Positions 20,779-31,275 of a stretch of DNA of 64,000 bases are shown here, piece by piece. This stretch comes from Tritrichomonas musculus (lineage: Eukaryota; Parabasalia; Tritrichomonadida; Tritrichomonadidae). Position 1 is the stretch's first letter; each line of letters begins with the position of its first letter. The stretch is taken from the NCBI GenBank assembly GCA_039105265.1, contig JAPFFF010000008.1, positions 6,131,078-6,195,077 on the forward strand, given 5' to 3'. Under the pieces are notes generated by a model. It did no database searches and had not been told where the DNA came from. It saw only the letters and a program-made list of their open reading frames with translations. A program made the position numbers and the translations under genes.

Positions 20779-20903
20779 ACTACCGATTTTAACGTCGGAA
20801 TAAGTTTTCAAAAAGTTTATTTCAGAAAAATATTGAATATATAATAGAGGCGCCATTAAAATGAAATTAAATTAATATTTTTTAGATTCAATTTTTATTT
20901 ATT
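20779..20903 (+). repeat. Left outer terminal inverted repeat of the MULE
   Basis: This non-repeated outer segment of about 125 bp is matched, inverted, by 30721-30847 with no difference seen by eye. It starts with ACTACCGATTTTAACGTCGG and includes the palindrome GGCGCC. Confidence 0.9.
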
Positions 20904-23073
20904 TTTGTTTATATTCTACAATCGCAAGCCTGACGGAACAGCATAAGTTGGTACGAGACGAATCGCTCACTCATTTTCGCATATTTTAGATCAGCAATTG
21001 CACGAAGTCAGCATCGCCATTTATTGTCACAATTTGTTTATATTCTACAATCACAAGCCTGACAGAACAGCATAAGTTGGTACGAGACGAATCGCTCACT
21101 CATTTTCGCATATTTTAGATCAGCAATTGCACGAAGTCAGCATCGCCATTTATTGTCACAATTTGTTTATATTCTACAATCACAAGCCTGACAGAACAGC
21201 ATAAGTTGGTACGAGACGAATCGCTCACTCATTTTCGCATATTTTAGATCAGCAATTGCACGAAGTCATCATCGCCATTTATTGTCACAATTTGTTTATA
21301 TTCTACAATCACAAGCCTGACAGAACAGCATAAGTTGGTACGAGACGAATCGCTCACTCATTTTCGCATATTTTAGATCAGCAATTGCACGAAGTCATCA
21401 TCGCCATTTATTGTCACAATTTGTTTATATTCTACAATCACAAGCCTGACAGAACAGCATAAGTTGGTACGAGACGAATCGCTCACTCATTTTCGCATAT
21501 TTTAGATCAGCAATTGCACGAAGTCAGCATCGCCATTTATTGTCACAATTTGTTTATATTCTACAATCACAAGCCTGACAGAACAGCATAAGTTGGTACG
21601 AGACGAATCGCTCACTCATTTTCGCATATTTTAGATCAGCAATTGCACGAAGTCATCATCGCCATTTATTGTCACAATTTGTTTATATTCTACAATCACA
21701 AGCCTGACAGAACAGCATAAGTTGGTACGAGACGAATCGCTCACTCATTTTCGCATATTTTAGATCAGCAATTGCACGAAGTCAGCATCGCCATTTATTG
21801 TCACAATTTGTTTATATTCTACAATCACAAGCCTGACAGAACAGCATAAGTTGGTACGAGACGAATCGCTCACTCATTTTCGCATATTTTAGATCAGCAA
21901 TTGCACGAAGTCATCATCGCCATTTATTGTCACAATTTGTTTATATTCTACAATCACAAGCCTGACAGAACAGCATAAGTTGGTACGAGACGAATCGCTC
22001 ACTCATTTTCGCATATTTTAGATCAGCAATTGCACGAAGTCATCATCGCCATTTATTGTCACAATTTGTTTATATTCTACAATCACAAGCCTGACAGAAC
22101 AGCATAAGTTGGTACGAGACGAATCGCTCACTCATTTTCGCATATTTTAGATCAGCAATTGCACGAAGTCAGCATCGCCATTTATTGTCACAATTTGTTT
22201 ATATTCTACAATCACAAGCCTGACAGAACAGCATAAGTTGGTACGAGACGAATCGCTCACTCATTTTCGCATATTTTAGATCAGCAATTGCACGAAGTCA
22301 GCATCGCCATTTATTGTCACAATTTGTTTATATTCTACAATCACAAGCCTGACAGAACAGCATAAGTTGGTACGAGACGAATCGCTCACTCATTTTCGCA
22401 TATTTTAGATCAGCAATTGCACGAAGTCAGCATCGCCATTTATTGTCACAATTTGTTTATATTCTACAATCACAAGCCTGACAGAACAGCATAAGTTGGT
22501 ACGAGACGAATCGCTCACTCATTTTCGCATATTTTAGATCAGCAATTGCACGAAGTCATCATCGCCATTTATTGTCACAATTTGTTTATATTCTACAATC
22601 ACAAGCCTGACAGAACAGCATAAGTTGGTACGAGACGAATCGCTCACTCATTTTCGCATATTTTAGATCAGCAATTGCACGAAGTCAGCATCGCCATTTA
22701 TTGTCACAATTTGTTTATATTCTACAATCACAAGCCTGACAGAACAGCATAAGTTGGTACGAGACGAATCGCTCACTCATTTTCGCATATTTTAGATCAG
22801 CAATTGCACGAAGTCATCATCGCCATTTATTGTCACAATTTGTTTATATTCTACAATCACAAGCCTGACAGAACAGCATAAGTTGGTACGAGACGAATCG
22901 CTCACTCATTTTCGCATATTTTAGATCAGCAATTGCACGAAGTCATCATCGCCATTTATTGTCACAATTTGTTTATATTCTACAATCACAAGCCTGACAG
23001 AACAGCATAAGTTGGTACGAGACGAATCGCTCACTCATTTTCGCATATTTTAGATCAGCAATTGCACGAAGTC
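20904..23073 (+). repeat. Left tandem array of the 129-bp unit, about 17 copies
   Basis: The marker GTACGAGACG recurs every 129 bp from 20951 to 23015 (17 occurrences). Copies are nearly identical; the main variable site is GTCAGCATC versus GTCATCATC, about half of each. The outermost copy has private changes (CAATCGCAAG, TGACGGAAC) that are shared with the outermost right copy. The array stops inside a unit at GAAGTC. No spacers separate the units. Confidence 0.95.
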
Positions 23074-23362
23074 TTTTACAATGTATTATTTAATTATTTT
23101 AATTTTATTTATTTGAACATAAACTCTCTAGTTATTAATTTTTATATTAAAATATATATTTTATAATATTATATTTAATATTTTTCTAAATCTGATTTTT
23201 TTATTTATCATTATTGAAGCATTTTCTATACCTACATCATTTTATAAAAGTAAAATTTATACGAAATGTATACAACACTCATTTAATTCATCTTTTTTCA
23301 TATTAAAATTACCAAACAAATAAGTTCTGAATTATTATTATTAAACAAATTTCATTTCCAAA
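23074..23362. other. MULE internal leader region before the transposase
   Basis: A unique AT-rich sequence of 289 bp joins the left array to the transposase start. It carries the initiator at 23352; nothing else is recognisable. Confidence 0.5.
23352..23356 (+). promoter_or_regulatory. Initiator (Inr) TCATT of the MULE transposase
   Basis: TCATT has its putative +1 A at 23354, nine nucleotides before the transposase ATG. The element therefore seems to carry a host-type promoter signal. Confidence 0.5.
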
Positions 23363-25408
23363 ATGAGTTTGAATGAATCTTCCAATTCAGATCCCTCAAG
23401 ATTCTGTCTAGTATCGAATACCAGACAGAATCTCAACTCAACCGATACAATAATTGACTCGCATCATCAGTTTTACTTATATGATCATTCAAGTTATCCA
23501 AATGTAACTAACAAAGACAGAAATATCGATATTTTCTCTTTTATGTTTTTTTTAAGTACATTTGATAATAAAAATTTCAGAGCAACGCATGAAAGCAATC
23601 AAACAATTAAATTTCAAGGTACAGTGCTAAACCATCGAATGATTATACACGAAAAAAACAGTAGTAAAGCATTGTTCAAAATTCGTTTCAATTCAACAGG
23701 AACAAAATGCACCATTCAAATAATAGGTACATCAGATTTAGTAAAATACAATCAAACCCAAATCAAGACACAGAATTACACAATTAATGCTTATGTTTAT
23801 GGAAATGAAATCATTAAATCCAATTTAGCACAAAACAAGTTTAAAATCAAAAATAACATATTCTTATCTACTATTTCTCATATTTTTAATAGTTCTAGTA
23901 ATCCATCAAGTTTTGCTTCTGTTCTTTTTTATTCAATTTCGCCGAAATCACCAAAAGTACAGAAACAAGAATGGAGAAAATATTTAAATCCAGACGGCTC
24001 ATTAGAAGGTGTTTTTGAAAAACTTGGAGGAACTTTGTGCATTTACAAAGGTTATGGAAATTACCATTATTCAGAAACTCCGATAATTGGCTTTGTTTGG
24101 TTTCACCAACACTTAGAAACATTTATGGACTTAAGCACAACCATTGAACTTGATACTTCCTTTAAAGTATTATCCCCAGATGTATTTTGCATACCTCAAA
24201 TGATATTCAGGAACACAGGAATTCCCTTAGCATTGGTTGTTGGACCGAGAGAAAGTGCCGACTTGTATTCATTGTTTTTTGAAGGCTTGAAAAAACTGCA
24301 CCCAAATAATTTGATATTCAATGAATTTGTTCAAAAAAATTATTTGACTGATCAGCATACATCATTTAAAAAGCTTTCTAAAAGATATAATCTCTCGATT
24401 TATCACTGCCTTGTACATCTCATTAGAAATTGCGGAGCCAAATCTGCCCTATCTCTTTTAATTAGAGATATGCTTTTTTGCATTTCTGAAAAAACATTTA
24501 AAGCCAACCGAGACAAATGGCAATCAATTTTTAACGAACTAACAAAAGATCCAAAATCACATGCTAACAATCATAGCAAATTATTTTATAAAATACTTGG
24601 TAAAGAAGTAAATGGTAATATAGTTAGGAAGCAAAAATATGCTCCACTTTATGCAAGGATAGAACATGTAATTCCTACGACAACCAATCATTCAGAGAGC
24701 TATCATTGTTATTTAAACAATACAATACCTAACAGGAACACAAAATTAATGACACGTGTTGCTATGGTGGCACATAAAATAAATGAAAGACTGTCAAATC
24801 TTAATGACTCTATTATTCGAAATTTCACAGAATATGTAAAAGATTTGAGAAAAAAAGCTCATCATGATATTGAGTTGCATCCAGATAATCGCGATAAACA
24901 CAGCCTCCTTGAATGTGATTGTGAAAACTCATTATATTATTCCTTATTATATGGAACAAGTGCACCTTGCATTCATACTATTTTAAATGAGTTTTGGGAA
25001 GAAAAAAGCTCAGTTAAAAAATGGTTTGAAGGAAAAGAAATAATTTTGGGAGATATTCAAACCAATTTGAATATCATTTCCATAGATGAAGTGTTAGAAT
25101 TCAAAGAAGATGAAAACTTTTTGAAAAAGACAACCGCAATACCTGACAAAATTGATATTATTAACAAAACAAAATATTCAGATAAGAATGCTCAAATAAT
25201 ATATGAGTGCCATTGTGAATTATCAAATGTTATGAGCATTGATGAATATGAAGTTTCTTCTATAGCAATGATAGTTCAAGAAAAACTACTCAAAGAACAA
25301 AAAAATATATCATTAAAGGAAAAGTTTCCTGAAAAATATTATGCAAAGATGCATGTCAAAATTTGGAAAGAAGCGTATATTGCAAAAAAAATGATTGATT
25401 CATTTTAA
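23363..25408 (+). CDS. MULE transposase (681 aa), appears intact
   Basis: The central MULE domain shows the catalytic triad. The first Asp is in IELDTSFKV (D264), the second in YLTDQHTSF (D330), and the Glu is in NHSESYHCY (E445). After the second Asp comes the conserved CxxH feature (C349, H352; YHCLVHLIRN). A SWIM-type zinc motif follows, with CDC at 518-520 and CIH at 536-538. The N-terminal 200 residues are Asn/Ser-rich and probably contain the DNA-binding part. The length is typical of MULE transposases, and one uninterrupted frame starts just after an initiator. It would bind the inverted ends, perhaps the 129-bp units, and cut and paste the element. It is the only gene in the element. 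Confidence 0.9.
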   Translation: MSLNESSNSDPSRFCLVSNTRQNLNSTDTIIDSHHQFYLYDHSSYPNVTNKDRNIDIFSFMFFLSTFDNKNFRATHESNQTIKFQGTVLNHRMIIHEKNSSKALFKIRFNSTGTKCTIQIIGTSDLVKYNQTQIKTQNYTINAYVYGNEIIKSNLAQNKFKIKNNIFLSTISHIFNSSSNPSSFASVLFYSISPKSPKVQKQEWRKYLNPDGSLEGVFEKLGGTLCIYKGYGNYHYSETPIIGFVWFHQHLETFMDLSTTIELDTSFKVLSPDVFCIPQMIFRNTGIPLALVVGPRESADLYSLFFEGLKKLHPNNLIFNEFVQKNYLTDQHTSFKKLSKRYNLSIYHCLVHLIRNCGAKSALSLLIRDMLFCISEKTFKANRDKWQSIFNELTKDPKSHANNHSKLFYKILGKEVNGNIVRKQKYAPLYARIEHVIPTTTNHSESYHCYLNNTIPNRNTKLMTRVAMVAHKINERLSNLNDSIIRNFTEYVKDLRKKAHHDIELHPDNRDKHSLLECDCENSLYYSLLYGTSAPCIHTILNEFWEEKSSVKKWFEGKEIILGDIQTNLNIISIDEVLEFKEDENFLKKTTAIPDKIDIINKTKYSDKNAQIIYECHCELSNVMSIDEYEVSSIAMIVQEKLLKEQKNISLKEKFPEKYYAKMHVKIWKEAYIAKKMIDSF

Positions 25409-25543
25409 AACAAAAGTATAAATAAAACAAAATATAGGAATTACGAGCAAATTAATTTTTTTTTAGTCTAAAATTATAATTAAAAAATGATTAGTGAGAT
25501 TAAAAGGTTTCATTTCATGTTATGTTGTTTCCAAAAGCTTACG

Positions 25544-28500
25544 ATTGAAGAATATAAACAAATTGTGACAATAAATGGCGATGCTGACTTCGTGCAATTG
25601 CTGATCTAAAATATGCGAAAATGCGTGAGCGATTCGTCTCGTACCAACTTATGCTGTTCTGTCAGGCTTGTGATTGTAGAATATAAACAAATTGTGACAA
25701 TAAATGGCGATGCTGACTTCGTGCAATTGCTGATCTAAAATATGCGAAAATGAGTGAGCGATTCGTCTCGTACCAACTTATGCTGTTCTGTCAGGCTTGT
25801 GATTGTAGAATATAAACAAATTGTGACAATAAATGGCGATGATGACTTCGTGCAATTGCTGATCTAAAATATGCGAAAATGAGTGAGCGATTCGTCTCGT
25901 ACCAACTTATGCTGTTCTGTCAGGCTTGTGATTGTAGAATATAAACAAATTGTGACAATAAATGGCGATGCTGACTTCGTGCAATTGCTGATCTAAAATA
26001 TGCGAAAATGCGTGAGCGATTCGTCTCGTACCAACTTATGCTGTTCTGTCAGGCTTGTGATTGTAGAATATAAACAAATTGTGACAATAAATGGCGATGC
26101 TGACTTCGTGCAATTGCTGATCTAAAATATGCGAAAATGAGTGAGCGATTCGTCTCGTACCAACTTATGCTGTTCTGTCAGGCTTGTGATTGTAGAATAT
26201 AAACAAATTGTGACAATAAATGGCGATGCTGACTTCGTGCAATTGCTGATCTAAAATATGCGAAAATGAGTGAGCGATTCGTCTCGTACCAACTTATGCT
26301 GTTCTGTCAGGCTTGTGATTGTAGAATATAAACAAATTGTGACAATAAATGGCGATGCTGACTTCGTGCAATTGCTGATCTAAAATATGCGAAAATGAGT
26401 GAGCGATTCGTCTCGTACCAACTTATGCTGTTCTGTCAGGCTTGTGATTGTAGAATATAAACAAATTGTGACAATAAATGGCGATGCTGACTTCGTGCAA
26501 TTGCTGATCTAAAATATGCGAAAATGCGTGAGCGATTCGTCTCGTACCAACTTATGCTGTTCTGTAAGGCTTGTGATTGTAGAATATAAACAAATTGTGA
26601 CAATAAATGGCGATGCTGACTTCGTGCAATTGCTGATCTAAAATATGCGAAAATGAGTGAGCGATTCGTCTCGTACCAACTTATGCTGTTCTGTCAGGCT
26701 TGTGATTGTAGAATATAAACAAATTGTGACAATAAATGGCGATGATGACTTCGTGCAATTGCTGATCTAAAATATGCGAAAATGAGTGAGCGATTCGTCT
26801 CGTACCAACTTATGCTGTTCTGTCAGGCTTGTGATTGTAGAATATAAACAAATTGTGACAATAAATGGCGATGATGACTTCGTGCAATTGCTGATCTAAA
26901 ATATGCGAAAATGCGTGAGCGATTCGTCTCGTACCAACTTATGCTGTTCTGTCAGGCTTGTGATTGTAGAATATAAACAAATTGTGACAATAAATGGCGA
27001 TGCTGACTTCGTGCAATTGCTGATCTAAAATATGCGAAAATGAGTGAGCGATTCGTCTCGTACCAACTTATGCTGTTCTGTCAGGCTTGTGATTGTAGAA
27101 TATAAACAAATTGTGACAATAAATGGCGATGATGACTTCGTGCAATTGCTGATCTAAAATATGCGAAAATGCGTGAGCGATTCGTCTCGTACCAACTTAT
27201 GCTGTTCTGTCAGGCTTGTGATTGTAGAATATAAACAAATTGTGACAATAAATGGCGATGCTGACTTCGTGCAATTGCTGATCTAAAATATGCGAAAATG
27301 AGTGAGCGATTCGTCTCGTACCAACTTATGCTGTTCTGTCAGGCTTGTGATTGTAGAATATAAACAAATTGTGACAATAAATGGCGATGCTGACTTCGTG
27401 CAATTGCTGATCTAAAATATGCGAAAATGAGTGAGCGATTCGTCTCGTACCAACTTATGCTGTTCTGTCAGGCTTGTGATTGTAGAATATAAACAAATTG
27501 TGACAATAAATGGCGATGATGACTTCGTGCAATTGCTGATCTAAAATATGCGAAAATGAGTGAGCGATTCGTCTCGTACCAACTTATGCTGTTCTGTCAG
27601 GCTTGTGATTGTAGAATATAAACAAATTGTGACAATAAATGGCGATGATGACTTCGTGCAATTGCTGATCTAAAATATGCGAAAATGCGTGAGCGATTCG
27701 TCTCGTACCAACTTATGCTGTTCTGTCAGGCTTGTGATTGTAGAATATAAACAAATTGTGACAATAAATGGCGATGATGACTTCGTGCAATTGCTGATCT
27801 AAAATATGCGAAAATGCGTGAGCGATTCGTCTCGTACCAACTTATGCTGTTCTGTCAGGCTTGTGATTGTAGAATATAAACAAATTGTGACAATAAATGG
27901 CGATGATGACTTCGTGCAATTGCTGATCTAAAATATGCGAAAATGAGTGAGCGATTCGTCTCGTACCAACTTATGCTGTTCTGTCAGGCTTGTGATTGTA
28001 GAATATAAACAAATTGTGACAATAAATGGCGATGCTGACTTCGTGCAATTGCTGATCTAAAATATGCGAAAATGAGTGAGCGATTCGTCTCGTACCAACT
28101 TATGCTGTTCTGTCAGGCTTGTGATTGTAGAATATAAACAAATTGTGACAATAAATGGCGATGATGACTTCGTGCAATTGCTGATCTAAAATATGCGAAA
28201 ATGCGTGAGCGATTCGTCTCGTACCAACTTATGCTGTTCTGTCAGGCTTGTGATTGTAGAATATAAACAAATTGTGACAATAAATGGCGATGCTGACTTC
28301 GTGCAATTGCTGATCTAAAATATGCGAAAATGAGTGAGCGATTCGTCTCGTACCAACTTATGCTGTTCTGTCAGGCTTGTGATTGTAGAATATAAACAAA
28401 TTGTGACAATAAATGGCGATGATGACTTCGTGCAATTGCTGATCTAAAATATGCGAAAATGAGTGAGCGATTCGTCTCGTACCAACTTATGCTGTTCTGT

Positions 28501-30720
28501 CAGGCTTGTGATTGTAGAATATAAACAAATTGTGACAATAAATGGCGATGATGACTTCGTGCAATTGCTGATCTAAAATATGCGAAAATGAGTGAGCGAT
28601 TCGTCTCGTACCAACTTATGCTGTTCTGTCAGGCTTGTGATTGTAGAATATAAACAAATTGTGACAATAAATGGCGATGCTGACTTCGTGCAATTGCTGA
28701 TCTAAAATATGCGAAAATGAGTGAGCGATTCGTCTCGTACCAACTTATGCTGTTCTGTCAGGCTTGTGATTGTAGAATATAAACAAATTGTGACAATAAA
28801 TGGCGATGATGACTTCGTGCAATTGCTGATCTAAAATATGCGAAAATGAGTGAGCGATTCGTCTCGTACCAACTTATGCTGTTCTGTCAGGCTTGTGATT
28901 GTAGAATATAAACAAATTGTGACAATAAATGGCGATGATGACTTCGTGCAATTGCTGATCTAAAATATGCGAAAATGAGTGAGCGATTCGTCTCGTACCA
29001 ACTTATGCTGTTCTGTCAGGCTTGTGATTGTAGAATATAAACAAATTGTGACAATAAATGGCGATGATGACTTCGTGCAATTGCTGATCTAAAATATGCG
29101 AAAATGAGTGAGCGATTCGTCTCGTACCAACTTATGCTGTTCTGTCAGGCTTGTGATTGTAGAATATAAACAAATTGTGACAATAAATGGCGATGCTGAC
29201 TTCGTGCAATTGCTGATCTAAAATATGCGAAAATGAGTGAGCGATTCGTCTCGTACCAACTTATGCTGTTCTGTCAGGCTTGTGATTGTAGAATATAAAC
29301 AAATTGTGACAATAAATGGCGATGCTGACTTCGTGCAATTGCTGATCTAAAATATGCGAAAATGAGTGAGCGATTCGTCTCGTACCAACTTATGCTGTTC
29401 TGTCAGGCTTGTGATTGTAGAATATAAACAAATTGTGACAATAAATGGCGATGCTGACTTCGTGCAATTGCTGATCTAAAATATGCGAAAATGAGTGAGC
29501 GATTCGTCTCGTACCAACTTATGCTGTTCTGTCAGGCTTGTGATTGTAGAATATAAACAAATTGTGACAATAAATGGCGATGATGACTTCGTGCAATTGC
29601 TGATCTAAAATATGCGAAAATGCGTGAGCGATTCGTCTCGTACCAACTTATGCTGTTCTGTCAGGCTTGTGATTGTAGAATATAAACAAATTGTGACAAT
29701 AAATGGCGATGCTGACTTCGTGCAATTGCTGATCTAAAATATGCGAAAATGCGTGAGCGATTCGTCTCGTACCAACTTATGCTGTTCTGTCAGGCTTGTG
29801 ATTGTAGAATATAAACAAATTGTGACAATAAATGGCGATGATGACTTCGTGCAATTGCTGATCTAAAATATGCGAAAATGCGTGAGCGATTCGTCTCGTA
29901 CCAACTTATGCTGTTCTGTCAGGCTTGTGATTGTAGAATATAAACAAATTGTGACAATAAATGGCGATGCTGACTTCGTGCAATTGCTGATCTAAAATAT
30001 GCGAAAATGAGTGAGCGATTCGTCTCGTACCAACTTATGCTGTTCTGTCAGGCTTGTGATTGTAGAATATAAACAAATTGTGACAATAAATGGCGATGCT
30101 GACTTCGTGCAATTGCTGATCTAAAATATGCGAAAATGAGTGAGCGATTCGTCTCGTACCAACTTATGCTGTTCTGTCAGGCTTGTGATTGTAGAATATA
30201 AACAAATTGTGACAATAAATGGCGATGATGACTTCGTGCAATTGCTGATCTAAAATATGCGAAAATGCGTGAGCGATTCGTCTCGTACCAACTTATGCTG
30301 TTCTGTCAGGCTTGTGATTGTAGAATATAAACAAATTGTGACAATAAATGGCGATGCTGACTTCGTGCAATTGCTGATCTAAAATATGCGAAAATGCGTG
30401 AGCGATTCGTCTCGTACCAACTTATGCTGTTCTGTCAGGCTTGTGATTGTAGAATATAAACAAATTGTGACAATAAATGGCGATGATGACTTCGTGCAAT
30501 TGCTGATCTAAAATATGCGAAAATGAGTGAGCGATTCGTCTCGTACCAACTTATGCTGTTCTGTCAGGCTTGTGATTGTAGAATATAAACAAATTGTGAC
30601 AATAAATGGCGATGATGACTTCGTGCAATTGCTGATCTAAAATATGCGAAAATGAGTGAGCGATTCGTCTCGTACCAACTTATGCTGTTCCGTCAGGCTT
30701 GCGATTGTAGAATATAAACA
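25544..30720 (-). repeat. Right tandem array of the 129-bp unit, about 40 copies
   Basis: The inverse marker recurs every 129 bp from 25641 to 30672 (40 occurrences), in the opposite orientation to the left array. Two main variable sites are seen: GATGCTGAC versus GATGATGAC, and AATGAGTGAG versus AATGCGTGAG. The second variant (GCGTGAG) occurs in roughly a third of the units here and in none of the left-array units. The last unit carries CCGTCAGGCTTGCGATTG, matching the outermost left unit. Confidence 0.95.
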
Positions 30721-30847
30721 AAAATAAATAAAAATTGAATCTAAAAAATATTAATTTAATTTCATTTTAATGGCGCCTCTATTATATATTCAATATTTTT
30801 CTGAAATAAACTTTTTGAAAACTTATTCCGACGTTAAAATCGGTAGT
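30721..30847 (-). repeat. Right outer terminal inverted repeat of the MULE
   Basis: It is the inverted partner of 20779-20903 and ends GGTAGT at 30847. No mismatch was seen by eye, apart from minor uncertainty at the array junction. Confidence 0.9.
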
Positions 30848-31275
30848 ATCAAAGCATCAGCCAAAAAAAAAATTAAAAAAATAAAAAAATATCATTGCTG
30901 ATTTTTAAAGAACCAATGAATCTTCTTGCTTGCTTATATAATATAAATTGAAAATCTTAAAATTACTTGTTTGAACAATTGAATGAATTCTATTATAGGA
31001 ACAAGAAAAAGGGCTCCGCAACTGACAGAGTAGTTTATCATACTTTTCTCTGTTCCAAATATGAATTCGAAATACCTTATTTTTATTTCCAAACAATTGT
31101 ATCGTAATTATAAATATAAAAAAAAACAGAATCTAACAAAACTGCATTTGCTCCAATATCTTTCTCGTGCATTAAAATTGCATTTTAAAGACTGTTTTGC
31201 TTAATTTTTGCAAAGAAAAATGAGCCTCGTTGGTTTTGTAAATGAGTAAATGATAAATGATGGATAGAATTTTTT
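30848..31275. other. Spacer between the MULE and the 1,747-aa gene
   Basis: AT-rich and without a supported gene. A 63-codon minus-strand frame (30905-31096) shows no coding character. It should contain the promoter of the gene at 31276, but no clear initiator was found close to that ATG. Confidence 0.45.

Larger units (their letters stand above)
20779..30847. mobile_element. Mutator-like element (MULE) with tandem-array inverted arms
   Basis: About 10 kb. Both ends carry the same outer segment of about 125 bp, beginning ACTACCGATTTTAACGTCGG, in inverted orientation. Inside these lie arrays of a 129-bp unit, also inverted relative to each other: about 17 units on the left and about 40 on the right. 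Between the arrays is one intact plus-strand MULE transposase. MULEs with long inverted repeats are known, and Trichomonas MULEs have been described; arms built of satellite-like tandem units resemble Drosophila Foldback elements. The outer segments look identical by eye, so the element is young. The target duplication is unclear: ATCAAC just left and ATCAAA just right share only five of six bases, and both flanks are A-rich. Confidence 0.9.

Noticed and set aside
20904-30720. 129-bp arrays as a CRISPR array or as centromeric satellite
   Set aside because: There are no unique spacers between units, so it is not CRISPR. The two arrays are inverted, share outer ends and enclose a transposase, which fits a transposon better than a centromere.
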